Assembly (NCBI RefSeq): GCF_010093595.1
Contig: NW_022985455.1
Span: 226,898-290,897, forward strand
Direction: 5' to 3'
DNA length: 64,000 nt
Origin: Mytilinidion resinicola
Taxonomy: Eukaryota > Ascomycota > Dothideomycetes > Mytilinidiales > Mytilinidiaceae
Shown one piece after another: positions 11,552-22,561 of the stretch (position 1 is its first letter; each line of letters opens with the position of its first letter). The notes below the pieces were generated by a model. It saw only the letters and a list, made by a program, of their open reading frames with translations. It was not told where the DNA came from and did not search any database. A program made the translations under genes and the position numbers.

Positions 11552-13822
11552 ATGCCATTCTTAGCCATCCCAACGCCAGACATGGCGGCTGCGCAGGTAA
11601 CAGGTGCCATGAATCACCCTTATGCAGACATGGTGACCGCCACATGGATGTCTCTGCAGAAGGTGTTGACCTCGCGTGAGGCAATCGACATCGACGGACA
11701 CACTTTGACACTCTCTGATGTTGTTGCTGTATGCATGTAAGTAGCAGCCTTTTGAGCGTATCAGATGCTTGTTGACAACTTTCCGAGGTACGGCGCGTCT
11801 GCTACCTTGACCATGAATGAAACGATTATCAAGAAGATGCAGGAGAGCGTAGAATACCTCGATCGGCATTTGCAGCGTGGCCAAATCATCTACGGCGTCA
11901 ACACCGGCTTCGGCGGAAGTGCCGATACGCGCACTTCGGATTTCGAGACGCTTCAAATCGCGTTACAACAGCATCTCAATGTTGGGATTTTGCTTCCAAC
12001 GGATAAGAAAATATCCAATATGAGTACTGCCGGTCCGGCAGCAGATGGGCTCAGAAGCCATGCTCTACCTGTCCCGGTCGTGCGAGCGATGATGCTCATA
12101 CGCTGTAACTCCCTCATGAGAGGTCATTCCGGTGTCCGCATGTCAACCGTCGATGCTATCATGGCTCTGCTAGAAAGAGGAATGACACCAGTTGTCCCAC
12201 TACGGGGAAGCATCTCAGCGTCGGGAGATCTCTCTCCACTTTCGTATATTGCAGGGGCGCTCGAGGGGAACCCAGATATTTTCATTCGAATCGGCCACCC
12301 TGGAAAGGCGCATTTAATGTGCATGCCAGCAGACAAGGCTCTGGAGTATGCTGGGCTTCGGCCGACCCATCTTCAGGCTAAGGAAGGTCTCGGAATCATG
12401 AATGGAACAGCGACAAGCTGTGCAGCTGCTTGTGTTGCCATTCACGAAGCGCAGTACATCGCACTATTGGTCCAGGTCTTAACTGCTATGGGAACCGAGG
12501 CACTGCTCGGAACCGCAGACAACTATCATCCGTTTATATCAGAATGTCGGCCTCATCCGGGGCAAAAAGAGGCGGCAGCAATAATAAGAGCACTGCTTTC
12601 GGGCTCAAAGCTTGCTACCATCGACGATGCGCGCACAGTTGGCCTCGCTCAAGATCGATACGCTCTTCGTACAGCGCCTCAATGGATTGGCCCATACCTC
12701 GAGGACCTCATGCTGGCTTCCAGCCAAATTCAGACCGAGATGAATGCTACAACCGACAATCCTTTGATCAACGTGGAGAATAATAGCATCCATCACGGGG
12801 GCAATTTCCAGGCGACATCAATCACATCGGCCATGGAAAAGACGATGAATGCAATGCAAATGTTCGGAAAGCTTTTGTACGCCCAAAGCTCTGAGCTCGT
12901 CAACAACATGACGAACAAGGGACTCCCTCCGAATCTCAGTGTAGACGATCCAAGCCTGTCCTTCACCTTCAAAGGCTTTGACGTCAACATGGCCGCATAC
13001 ATGTCTGAGCTGGCCTATCTTGCACATCCCATCAGTTCACATGTGCAGTCTGCCGAAATGCACAACCAGTCTGTCAACTCATTGGCGCTCATTGCTGCTC
13101 GATACACGCTCGAAGCAGTAGAGGTAGTATCCTTGATGGGAGCAACATATTTATATGCCCTTTGTCAAGCACTCGACCTCCGTTCCCTCCACCTAGAGTT
13201 TGTAAAAGCAGTGAAACCCGCCATCTGTGAGATATTGAAGGATGTCTACGGCCCGGTAATTCCAGAAGGCCAGCAGGAGTCGTTCTCCATATCTGGCTGG
13301 AAAGCCCTCCTGGAGAAGTGGAGTGCTCTGGCTCACCTCGATCTTAAAGATCGTGCAAAAGTTTCAGTAACAGAATCAGTGGGGTCGGTAGTCGGGCTGC
13401 TGTCGTCCTTTGCTGAGCCATTGTCTCTCGGAACAGAACCACCATCGCTCCGGACGGTCGAAGAATATCAGGAACGAGCTGCGGACACTTTGATCAAAGT
13501 GTATGAATCTGTTCGAGGGGAATTTCTGTCACATCAATCGACAGGCACATTCATAAGCCAATCTTCCGAGCTTGTGTACAGCTTTGTTAGAAACGAGCTT
13601 AGAGTGCCAATACATAGGGGACTGGCTGACCATCCGTCACCGAAGTGTTCGGGAGGTGGTAGAACTTGTGGAAATTGCACTGGGTCGAGGAAGATCATCG
13701 GAACCTACGCTAGCGACATTTATCTCGCATTGCGAGATGGTAGACTGTATGGTGTGATCATGGAAGCATTGCAGAATGCACCCTGCCCGACTGAAGTCAG
13801 CGGGACATGTCAAACTCCCTAG
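11552..13822 (+). CDS. Aromatic amino-acid ammonia lyase (PAL/TAL/HAL superfamily)
   Basis: This is a MIO-dependent lyase that removes ammonia from Phe, Tyr or His; fungal relatives make cinnamate or coumarate. I model two exons, 11552..11736 and 11788..13822, 739 aa. The start could instead be the Met at 11582. The MIO triad Ala-Ser-Gly is intact at residues 206-208 (ISASGDLSPLS). The catalytic Tyr97 loop reads YGVNTGFGGSADTRT, and QDRYALRTAPQW and TTDNPLI are both present. The usual substrate-selectivity pair falls at His124-Leu125. The C-terminal region contains a short Cys-rich segment with C-X6-C-X2-C spacing (about residues 675-685), which I do not recognise from PAL, then a conserved ALRDGRL helix. 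Intron acceptor choice is less certain than the rest. Co-orientation with a P450 and an O-methyltransferase suggests it supplies the cluster's precursor. Confidence 0.88.
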
Positions 13823-15979
13823 AGTCCGGTAGCACCATAATGGCGGCAGTACAGAGAGCTTCTGGTGCACATCATTGCTACAAAACGCTTATTTTTGAGG
13901 CACAAGCTATCAAGTTTTTAGAACACTGCAATATTGGTACGAGTGTTTTCGGGTCTTTCAGTTCAAAGTTTCTCTTTATGATAGTTATCAAGTACACGGA
14001 ATGAACTATTATAGATGCAACAGAGCACGGAAGTGTGAATTCGAAGTAACTGTCTTTGATCTGTTAACCGAGCAATTAGTAAGGATGAGCGCCGATGCTG
14101 CCAACGCTGTTAACCCTGCAGCGTGTAAATAGGGTGATGTCGCGAGTAATGAATGGAGCGCAGAGGAGGTGGTTAAGTGGGTTAGTACGCGCCTGTTTTC
14201 CATGTTTGCATGACCCGTCATCGGGAGATGCTTTTTCACCAGCAAGGACAACATTCATATTCACAAAGAGGGTCCATTTCCGATCCCCATTTCCCATTGC
14301 CCGTTGCCCTTGCCCAGTCGACAGCCGACATTTCTACTCCCATATTGTTGTCAGCCCCCTTTCTCCCCTTATTTACCTTCGGTTTCGCCGACTTAGCCAG
14401 AGCGCAAACGGTTATATTGGGAGCTGATGTTGATGGGACATTCTCAGCTAATATATCGGCCTTCGGGGTGCTGCTCGATTGTCAACAAGAAGTTGTAGAC
14501 GCAATCTCAGTCTTCTGACCAGCCATGCTAGGTCTGGATAGGATTGAAAAGCTCAACTTGAGAGGTTGAGCGGCCAGGTGTGATTAATTGACTGTGGGCA
14601 CTGGCGCTAGCTCGGGTAGAGATGCGCTCTCGCCTCTTCGAGTGATCCGGCGGGCGAGCCATTCGTCATCTTGTTGCCTAGTCGACAGGCCGAATTTTGG
14701 CTCTCACGTAGTCTCCCCGGTCCTTCTTTTCTTCTGTTTTCCGCCGCGTTTCCAACGCTGATGCAGCCAACTCAACTAGAGTGTCCAACGCAAAGGGTTT
14801 CCAAATTGCGACAAAATACGCACCAAGTGGCTCGTTTCTTGAAACCTGGACATGTCATCATGGTATATACCCAATCATTGTCTCGTCGACAGCCGACATG
14901 TTCGCTCATATGCTTCGTTTAAGTAACTAAGCATAATCTTGCAACCTGGTAGAGTTATAGTCCTGTGATAAGGCTCTATGCAAGCCCCGCCTAGTCCTAT
15001 GGGCTCTTCCGGGCTGATCCTCTAGGCTGAGCAAGCAACGAAGCTTCATACAAGCAGGTGGAGAACACAAGTATCGTGGCAGCATGGACCCCTCTAGCTG
15101 ACAGGATATCATGCAGATAGTCTGGGGATCCTTATGTAACCCCCCAGGGAGAAATCCGTCGGTTCAATGCACTCACTAACAGAGGGAGGGCATCCCTTTA
15201 GTGGGTGTATGGTGTGAGTTTTCTAGGGGTAATAGGCTTGCATTATTACTCTTCTATCAGGAATCCGTTTAGCCTTCGTAAGAACAGTACGGCACGCCTT
15301 CAATTGTTTGGCAATGATACAGCCTCTGGGACCGACGTTGGAACCTATCAGCCACTCGTGGCTCTACCCTTGCATGGATGATGAAGTGGCGCAGATCAGC
15401 CTTGAGCTGTTTTCCATCGAGGGTAAGTTTGCTCGAGAATTGGGGCCCTGGAACTGGGCCCGGAAATGGGCCTTCCGAGGCAGATATCATACTACCTGTT
15501 TCATGCTATGCTGACACTGCGCAATGGATGCCTCGTTGAGCCGCTCACACATCACCCACGCGTATTATGTAGTCTCACGATCACGAGATTTCGGTTGTCA
15601 GCCATGATCCTCGCGATCCCTGCGCGTCGGCGAAATTACATCATTTGCGATCACCAGTTCACACGTCAGACAGCACCATCACAATTGCATGCGGCAAGGC
15701 GCGCGATATTTCCATGTGATAGCCCGTGGCTAGAATTTTTTTTTTAAATTCCTGCTAAAGACAATACAGCCATGATGAAAGTGTGAACCTTTTTTGATTT
15801 GAGAAATCCCGAAAGAGTCCGATTACCACATGCATCCTCCCGCCGCCAAAAAACACCGCAGATATGTGTGATGCCTCGAGCTGGCTACGCCCATGCAGCG
15901 GCGCGTCTGATATGCCATGAAGTCAGATAACGGTGGCGCTTAGGTGTAGCTCCTCCGTATGAGATTGGGTGAGAGGTGT
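13823..15979. other. Gene-poor stretch
   Basis: I find no gene I can support. Three similar 20-30 base segments built on GTCGACAGCCGACAT recur near 14308, 14678 and 14884 with C/T-rich surroundings, suggesting an old duplication. Frames here are short, overlapping and without domains. The right end is the 3' flank of the small secreted protein. Confidence 0.5.
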
Positions 15980-16477
15980 TTACAAGAGACCGGCGACGGC
16001 GAGGATGCCTGCGGCGAGGCCACCCATGGCGGGGACTTGGTTGGGGGCAGCGAAGCCGGTGGAGGTCGCAGTGGCGGCAGATTGACCGGAAGAGAGGGCG
16101 GATGAGGCCTTGCTCGCGGCGGAGGAGGCCTTGGAGCTAGCGACAGATTCGGCGCTACTGACGAGGCCGGACTCCTTGGAGAGGGCGGACTGAGCGAGCG
16201 AGCCGGTGGTGAGCGAGGCCAGGGACTGGGTGATGGACGCGACGACGCTGGTCAAGGAGGCGTCGATGCTGGTGATGTCCGAGTTGATGCTGGAGGCGAC
16301 TGAGTTGATGTCTGAGCCGATGGAAGAGGCGACGCTCTGGCCGACGCTCTGGGCTTCCGAGGCGATGCTCTGGCCGACGCTCTGGGCATCAGAGGCGATC
16401 GAGTTGGCGAGCGACACGAGTTGAGCGCTGGCGACGGCGGCGCTGAGGGCCGAGACGAAGAAGACTTGGAAACGCAT
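15980..16477 (-). CDS. Small Ser/Ala-rich secreted protein, probably GPI-anchored
   Basis: This predicts a 165-aa cell-surface or secreted protein. The start at 16477 gives a clean signal peptide, MRFQVFFVSALSAAVASA, with cleavage expected before Gln-Leu. The mature chain is almost all Ser, Ala, Gln, Val and Ile, including two near-identical 11-residue units (SIASEAQSVGQ type, about residues 34-55), so heavy O-glycosylation is likely. The C-terminus (PAMGGLAAGILAVAGLL) is hydrophobic with small residues before it, as for GPI-anchor addition. There are no cysteines in the mature part. The 5' leader appears to contain an intron (16528-16586) with a GTAAGT donor, AACTAAC branch site and TAG acceptor. 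Function is probably structural in the wall or surface; it matches no family I can name. Confidence 0.8.
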   Translation of the reverse strand: MRFQVFFVSALSAAVASAQLVSLANSIASDAQSVGQSIASEAQSVGQSVASSIGSDINSVASSINSDITSIDASLTSVVASITQSLASLTTGSLAQSALSKESGLVSSAESVASSKASSAASKASSALSSGQSAATATSTGFAAPNQVPAMGGLAAGILAVAGLL

Positions 16478-16665
16478 GTTGATGGATTGGTGGTAGTGAG
16501 GTTTGGAGTGAAAGTGGAGTGTCAATTCTAGCAGGGCAAGACAGTTAGTTGATGGCCAGGCAGACATAGCGATTGGCTTTACTTACGAGATGTAGTGAAA
16601 GTGTGGTGGTGAAGGTGGGTTCGGACGTGGTAGTTGATAGAGGCAGGAATGAAGGGAGGACTGAT

Positions 16666-16674
16666 CTTATATCC
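16666..16674 (-). promoter_or_regulatory. TATA-like element of the small secreted protein gene
   Basis: On the minus strand this reads GGATATAAG, about 190 bases upstream of the start codon and about 80 bases upstream of the 5'-leader intron. Spacing fits a TATA box for a spliced leader. Confidence 0.4.
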
Positions 16675-18832
16675 AGCCCCTACGTAATTCTGCCCCACAA
16701 CCACGCCATGAAGCAGCACTGAGCCGTGCGCACAGCAACAAACAAGCGCACTGCGGCGCCAGCTCCGTCTCCCTGGTCGCGCGCACTGCCTTGTTGTGAG
16801 CTTACGTACAGACTTGGCCGAGGCGATGTCCATGACGCTGCATAGCCCACAAGGAAGCACGGCTCCACGTCCCCGCAGAGCCATTGGATGCTTTGAAGAG
16901 GCCAGTTGGGCACGGCTTCACGGATTCGCTCGGTTCCTGAATGTGACCGGCCAGCAACGCACCTCTGCGCCCTGTTGCGGTGAAACCTTGGAACGGGAGC
17001 ACCGTGACCCAAAGCGTAAGCTTGAGCTGGGGGATCGCCGCCGACTGCACTGCTTCCAGACCCTGTCGTCATGGCTGTTCCGCAAATTGCACCAGCTCCA
17101 GCCACTGGGAGAGCTTCATTTGCCGGCCTTTCCGAATTAGATGCTCTGTTCGGCCGCTTATTGATGTCCTCACCACCTCACGCCGTCCTTTCTTGCTGTG
17201 GCTGAGGTTAGCGTTGAACTTAGGCTGGTACCTCTGCAGGTGGTCTGAGCTCGCTAACTTGGAAGCAGGGAAGGAAGCACGGGAAGGTATTCACCATCAA
17301 CAAAGCTCTCTATCACGAACCAGAACCACGGGCCGTCCACTCGGCCCGTCCGACGCCGTTCAATTTAATAGTCAAATGGTCATGGGGAAGTTGCAAAAGG
17401 CCTTGAAAGTGGGTCCGGAAGTCGATCTGGCTGCCAAAATTCCCTCGTCTTTGTTCAAGTCGAATTGCTCATTGGAAGTCTGAAGGCCGTGGGATAAGAT
17501 TGTCGTTAAATGCAGTTTAGACATTGCTCTTAAGATCATACAGGACATGAAAGGCTTTACCGATACCCAGCACTACAACACAAGGGTACCTTGAGAAGTC
17601 CACATATCATCCACTGGCAATACGGCAGCTTCTATGCAGAGTACTACCACATACAGTCAACAAAGATGATGAACGGGATGTCCTCGAACGAGGACAGTGA
17701 CTGCTATCTGCTTGCTCCGGAATGTCTTTCACCTGTTCGTTGACGCCATTTAGTAGGAAATGTCGAGTACTCTACCTAGCGAACGTCATTGGCCGCTCCA
17801 TGTTGCAAACGAATGATATTCGATGCCACCATTGTTGCCACAGCTCGGGCTAGAGCGTGAGTAGCTTCGTTCCCTGAGCGGGAAAATAAAGTGCTTGTGT
17901 GCGGACTGGGGTGTCGTACTGGCTGTTCTGCCAATCTCCCCAGATCCAGCAACTAGGCGAGCTCCTTTCCGGATTGGATACTCTACCTGGTCGCTTATTC
18001 ATGCCCACCCTCACCAAGCTGGGCTCTTTGTTCATGTGGCGTCTGTGGCACAGCCTGCCGTTCAACGCGCGTCTACCTAGTGTCGCTGAGAAATGCATCG
18101 CCACACAGCCGGACCTTTGTGGGGGTGGACAGGAAGCACTAAGAATAGTTTGGCATTGCATGCGGCGAGGGGATTTCTTCGTCGTTCATGCGGAATGTCA
18201 AAGGATGCGGATGAAACGTGGCACAGCCTGACCTGTTATGGAAGATTGCACTGCCATGACCATCGCTTCAGCGTAACGGGCATTGATGAAGGGAGAAAGG
18301 GGTTTCCTGTGCGCCGCAGAGGCCAGCCGCCCAGATTCAAGATTCCATGATATCATCCGCACGACTGCCCTGAACAAGGTTGGCAGGGAGACAGGGAGGC
18401 CTGTACGAAGTACTGTGGCGCTTGTGTCCGGCGGTAGTCGGCAAGTCAGAGAATTCGTCCGGCCACCTGTTTGCAGGTTGGCGATGAGTGGAGAGCACGC
18501 TGCAGAGTCCGTTGATGGTCGAGATGCGGTCTGAGGTGCGACAGAACCTCGTGGTGAACCTCAGAAACTTCCACAAGGGCCTTGGCGCGGAGGAGACGCC
18601 CAACGGCAACTTCTGGACGAGTGCGATCTTCTCACGCCCATACGCAGGGACATCTTTGAATGTCACGGATACGGTCACTATCCTCTGTTGAAGCCTCGTG
18701 AGATTGAAAGTCTTGATGACGAAGCAACAGCGCAGAAGTGAATGAGCGGCAGACTCAGTCGATATTTGATCTTGAAAGTACGTAAAAGGAATTCTATCTA
18801 ATATGGAGTATCAAAAAGAAAGCCCAGCTAAT
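16675..18832. other. Gene-poor stretch with coding-like remnants
   Basis: I cannot support an intact gene. Two related segments, about 17050-17190 and 17925-18010, each read on the plus strand as a short leader followed by a Leu-Asp-x-Leu-x-Gly-Arg-Leu-x-Met motif, so they look like diverged copies. A plus-strand frame at about 18488-18691 has protein-like composition (NGNFWTSAIFSRPYAGTSL) but no clear start or upstream exon. Together these suggest decayed members of one gene family, at low confidence. Confidence 0.35.
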
Positions 18833-19999
18833 TTATGAATCTTTCGCCGGAGAGTCCTTCGATTCGGCTAGGTCGGGCGGCTGCCAGGTCGGATACTGGT
18901 AGTCGTCTTTGCACGCAAGAGGATTCAGATTCATAATTGCCTTCTCGTGCGATTTCATGACCTCGCCAGGACGTATCTCACCAAGTCGTCGGTGCCCCCA
19001 GACCTCGAGACAGATAGAATGCCGATTCTCGGTCATGAAAAAAGTATTTAGAAGTCCGTTGTGGTCCTTGCTGAGAAGCCCTGTCGCATTCTCGAGTCTA
19101 CTCCTTATCTCGTTGTCGATATCTCTCCAAGGCGCGCCAGACCGGAGCATCTCTTGTGGGATTTCGTCCATCTCCAGCGGCACTCTGAAAGTCCATTGCT
19201 GAGGCCGGCCACGACCTGGTTTGGGGCCAAACCCAGGTTTCCCCATCGCGAACTTCATCCAATCCATATTATTTCGTTGGGACCGCCCGACCCAGCACTC
19301 GGACTTGAGGGCAAAGTCTTTCTTGCTTTTGAAAGCTTGCAGAAATTGCGTAACGACATGGTTGAGTGTTGAACTTTTCAAATCATGCTCGATTCCAACG
19401 AATCGCAGGGTTACGTTTTCTAGGAGGGGTAGACGGACTATAGTCTCTGTATTTGTTAACGATGCAGGAGGGCGACGAGGTACGCATTCGTCATCATCAC
19501 CCAGTGGTAACAACGCCCGAACCTGTTGCCCTAAAGAATTGCGACAGACCCATGCCTCCAACTCGCGATGTAATTCATGGTTGAACTCCTCGCCTTTGCG
19601 GTTCTGGAAGACCTGGAAGACGCAGAACTTGCAGAATCTCTTGAATTCGAAATTCTTGGGTTGGGAAACCAACCAATTAGGTCGTTCTGTGCAGTCGACG
19701 GTGACATCCAACTGTTTGATGTATTGAGGGTCTCCATTAAGACGCAACCTTAGATTGTGGAAAGCCCGATCTCCCTCTCTCATCTGGTTGAGATCGCGGA
19801 TACTCACAAATGTACTGATTCGGCTAGTGCGATAATGCGTTTCTAGGACTTCTTGCGATACTCGCTTGCAGGTACGCATCAGTCCGCGAAGGGTATCTCG
19901 CTGAATCCGGAGTGGGGTCGATAGGCGGTGTTTGCAGTGTGCGAAGTTCTCCTCATTATTGCCGTCGGCCAACGCCCACTCATAGATTCTCTCTCTCAT
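18833..19999 (-). CDS. F-box-like fungal protein of unknown function
   Basis: This is an intronless 388-aa frame. It opens MRERIYEWAL, the second half of the short F-box-like motif (hydrophobic-Leu-Pro-x-Glu-x-Arg-x-x-Ile-Tyr) seen in many uncharacterised ascomycete proteins. The preceding in-frame codons spell FLGIPQE, so the true motif extends upstream of this Met, but an in-frame TGA stands directly before it and I find no acceptor that would add it. The middle part is rich in Leu, Arg and Trp, and the tail is acidic/Pro-rich. No catalytic motif is visible. Either the start is correct and the motif is truncated, or the gene has lost its 5' exon. Confidence 0.6.
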   Translation of the reverse strand: MRERIYEWALADGNNEENFAHCKHRLSTPLRIQRDTLRGLMRTCKRVSQEVLETHYRTSRISTFVSIRDLNQMREGDRAFHNLRLRLNGDPQYIKQLDVTVDCTERPNWLVSQPKNFEFKRFCKFCVFQVFQNRKGEEFNHELHRELEAWVCRNSLGQQVRALLPLGDDDECVPRRPPASLTNTETIVRLPLLENVTLRFVGIEHDLKSSTLNHVVTQFLQAFKSKKDFALKSECWVGRSQRNNMDWMKFAMGKPGFGPKPGRGRPQQWTFRVPLEMDEIPQEMLRSGAPWRDIDNEIRSRLENATGLLSKDHNGLLNTFFMTENRHSICLEVWGHRRLGEIRPGEVMKSHEKAIMNLNPLACKDDYQYPTWQPPDLAESKDSPAKDS

Positions 20000-20624
20000 C
20001 TCCTGGGGTATGCCGAGGAATCAACTTCCATCCTTTAATTCTCCGCCTAGATTGCCTCGGTCGATTTAGGATGAGTTGATTGCGCTTGTCTCCACAATGA
20101 ATTAGACTTTAAAAACTTATACCAAGGAATTACACCACTCACTATCGCAATACCCGAAGGTGCGTCTGGCGACAAAAACGTTTGAACTAAAAAGTGTCCC
20201 TTCGCAGGAAATTCAATAATCTCGGGGTCCGCTTCAAACGTCGCGCTTAGAGGTTCGACACGAGGTGTTGAGCTGTTGCGACTTTCTCGAAGAAGCCAGG
20301 GAACAGAGTAGCAAGGATTTATAGTGATGGAGGGAAAGAAAAAAGTTATTATGGAGATGTTCTTATAAGGCATTAGGTTCTGCGCTCGAATAATCCTCCA
20401 TTACGGTACCGTGGGATCTAGTCCGGCCATATTCCGACAAACCATAGTTTATTAGCCACGTATTCCATTTCTGCTGAACCGTGGTTGAGGACCACCTCTT
20501 TAATCATTGCGCAGACGTGCTGACTCACACTACCCATATGCAGCACCGGACATCGACTTCTTCTATTTTAGAAAGGCGCTGAGAGGTATGTTTGATAAGT
20601 ATGGGCATTGAGCCAAGTTCGAAT

Positions 20625-20995
20625 GGGATTTGCTCCTTGTTCACGACTGTATGAGGTGCCTCAACATACTTGAAATGATCTGAATAGGATGTAAAGTTCC
20701 ATACCCTTCAAATTGGACGGATGTAATTTGCTACTCTCTTACGACTGTATGAGGTGCTTCAACATACTCGAACTATTGTAGGCAGGATGTAAAGTTTCGC
20801 ACCCTTCAAATTGGATGTTGTTATACATCTTAGTCGATAATAGCAATAAATTATTTACCCTTCACTTTACAGCGCCTTGTCATGTGATTTGCTACTCCTT
20901 TGCCACTGTATGAAGTGCTTCAACGCACTCAAAATATTCTAGACAGGATGTAAAGTTCTGTACCCTTTAAATTAGATGTTGTTATATATCTTGGT
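20625..20995 (-). repeat. Three tandem copies of dispersed repeat family R1
   Basis: Three units of about 110-130 bases recur at about 20625, 20735 and 20870. Each carries GACTGTATGAGGTGCTTCAA or a close variant, AGGATGTAAAGTT and ACCCTTCAAATT. They are the reverse complement of the arrays at 46.4 and 54.7 kb. The array ends about 13 bases from the stop codon of the minus-strand gene at 21008. The rest of 20000-20624 holds nothing I recognise. Confidence 0.8.
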
Positions 20996-21007
20996 TGATG
21001 ATAATCT

Positions 21008-21955
21008 TCAGTCTACAGGCCACTGCACGTTGTGAATCCTAGTATTGCACGACGTAAGGATCTCATCGCGAAGACTACTCCCCAATGGGAGCTCCAATAC
21101 GCACAGTGGAAAGTGGACTCTCCACTGCCGCTCAGTGCGTAGGCGAATACAGTCAACGTTGTGACAGAGTTGGGAGCGCACAGGGTGCTCCACTAACACA
21201 TCCGAGTCTTGAAACGCTGCCGCAATACGCATCAATCTATCCACATATTCCTCGTCGACTCTCGCAGTAAAGACTTTCCCGTTCAGAAAGGCAGTCCCAT
21301 CCGTGTTCCACTTCCGAGGCTCCGTCAAAGTGACGGAGTTCCGGACAGTTCTCAGGTTCGGCAATAGCTGCTGCATGGTGTGACATGCTGTCTCGTAGCG
21401 AAGGTGCCGCATACTATCCCATTCCAGGATGAACTGCAGCTCGAGATGGCGTATCTGTCTCCGGGCGCGATCACTGATTCCCTCAATCCATCGTCGCACG
21501 TGCTGAGGCTCTGGGAACTGAAAAACGAACAGATATGTGGAGTGTAGCTGGTCTGTTACTTCGTCATGGATTTGGTGGTTGAGAAGCAAGATCGATGTGA
21601 GCTTTGGAGTTGGTGCCCGTAGTTCAGTGATATGTTCCACGCATTCGCGGACATGGGCCCGGTGGCGGGGCATATGAAACTCTGAGAGATTGACCCTGAT
21701 GACTGGGCGAGCGTTGAGCCTTGAATCTCCCGCGTTCAGTGGTCTCTGAGGCTGCACGATAAGGTCGTTGAGGACGAAGTCGTAGATCTTAAGGCGGAGT
21801 TCTATTGGTAGATGTAGGAAGTGTGAAAATGGGGGCACAACGGCTACAGGAGTAGCTTCGCTCTTAGGGCGTAATTTGAGAAGTAGCGATTTGATTTTAG
21901 CCATGCCTGGTATGGGATGGATCGAGATGAATGTAGAGTTGCTTTTTCGACTCAT
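21008..21955 (-). CDS. F-box-like fungal protein of unknown function
   Basis: This is an intronless 315-aa frame. The F-box-like motif FLHLPIELRLKIYDFVL lies at about residues 46-62, after a basic N-terminus; the Met at residue 18 is an alternative start. The remainder follows the layout of uncharacterised ascomycete proteins of this type: a conserved ILLLNHQIHDEV segment (about 123-134) and a LELQF strand near 170. Such proteins may act as substrate adaptors, but nothing here shows that. Dispersed repeats sit directly after its stop codon. Confidence 0.7.
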   Translation of the reverse strand: MSRKSNSTFISIHPIPGMAKIKSLLLKLRPKSEATPVAVVPPFSHFLHLPIELRLKIYDFVLNDLIVQPQRPLNAGDSRLNARPVIRVNLSEFHMPRHRAHVRECVEHITELRAPTPKLTSILLLNHQIHDEVTDQLHSTYLFVFQFPEPQHVRRWIEGISDRARRQIRHLELQFILEWDSMRHLRYETACHTMQQLLPNLRTVRNSVTLTEPRKWNTDGTAFLNGKVFTARVDEEYVDRLMRIAAAFQDSDVLVEHPVRSQLCHNVDCIRLRTERQWRVHFPLCVLELPLGSSLRDEILTSCNTRIHNVQWPVD

Positions 21956-22561
21956 AAGCTGAGCGTGGTATCACTATTTCTCACAGTGGTATAGTGCTTC
22001 CTAGGTGATTCCCAGTGATCCGGATAAGGTAGAGGTGAGAATGGCTTTTGAAAAGCATGATATATATATAGACTTGATATGTGAAACGGGGATGAGGGAA
22101 TTGTTCAGGTCGTTGAGCTGATACCCCAGCTTCCAGGCTCCAGCGCCACCATCTGACAGTGCGAGGCTCATTGGTATTAAACAACCAGAAGACAATCTAC
22201 AAGATAAGTGCCGAAACGAGGACTTGAAGAGTAACAAGTGAAAGTTGGAGTGAATCTCGGCGTTTATACTCAAAGGGCGAAAGAAATCACGTGATCTGGT
22301 TCTCTGCCACCGCTTCGCGCTTGCCTCATTTCGCGCCCGTGTTGGACGTCAGCACCCGCAAACGTCTTTGGAGTTGAGCTTGGGAATACATACGAGTCCC
22401 TTCGAATCAATGTAGCTTTTTCTACCACATACTATAGAATACTTCAATGTACAAATTATCGGACTCGCATCCCAAACAATAGGTCGTCAACGCTTTACCT
22501 GCACTACTCAGCAGCCGCTGCCCGCGTGCCTCTACCGTGGAACTGTTAAGAAGTCCGGAGT
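21956..22561. other. Divergent promoter region
   Basis: This separates the divergent F-box-like gene and the Sip3/Lam-like gene. It contains an ATATATATA tract near 22060. No gene is seen. Confidence 0.5.

Noticed and set aside
11368..11610. 80-codon minus-strand frame antisense to the start of the ammonia lyase
   Set aside because: No recognisable motif, and it overlaps the promoter and first exon of a well-supported gene.
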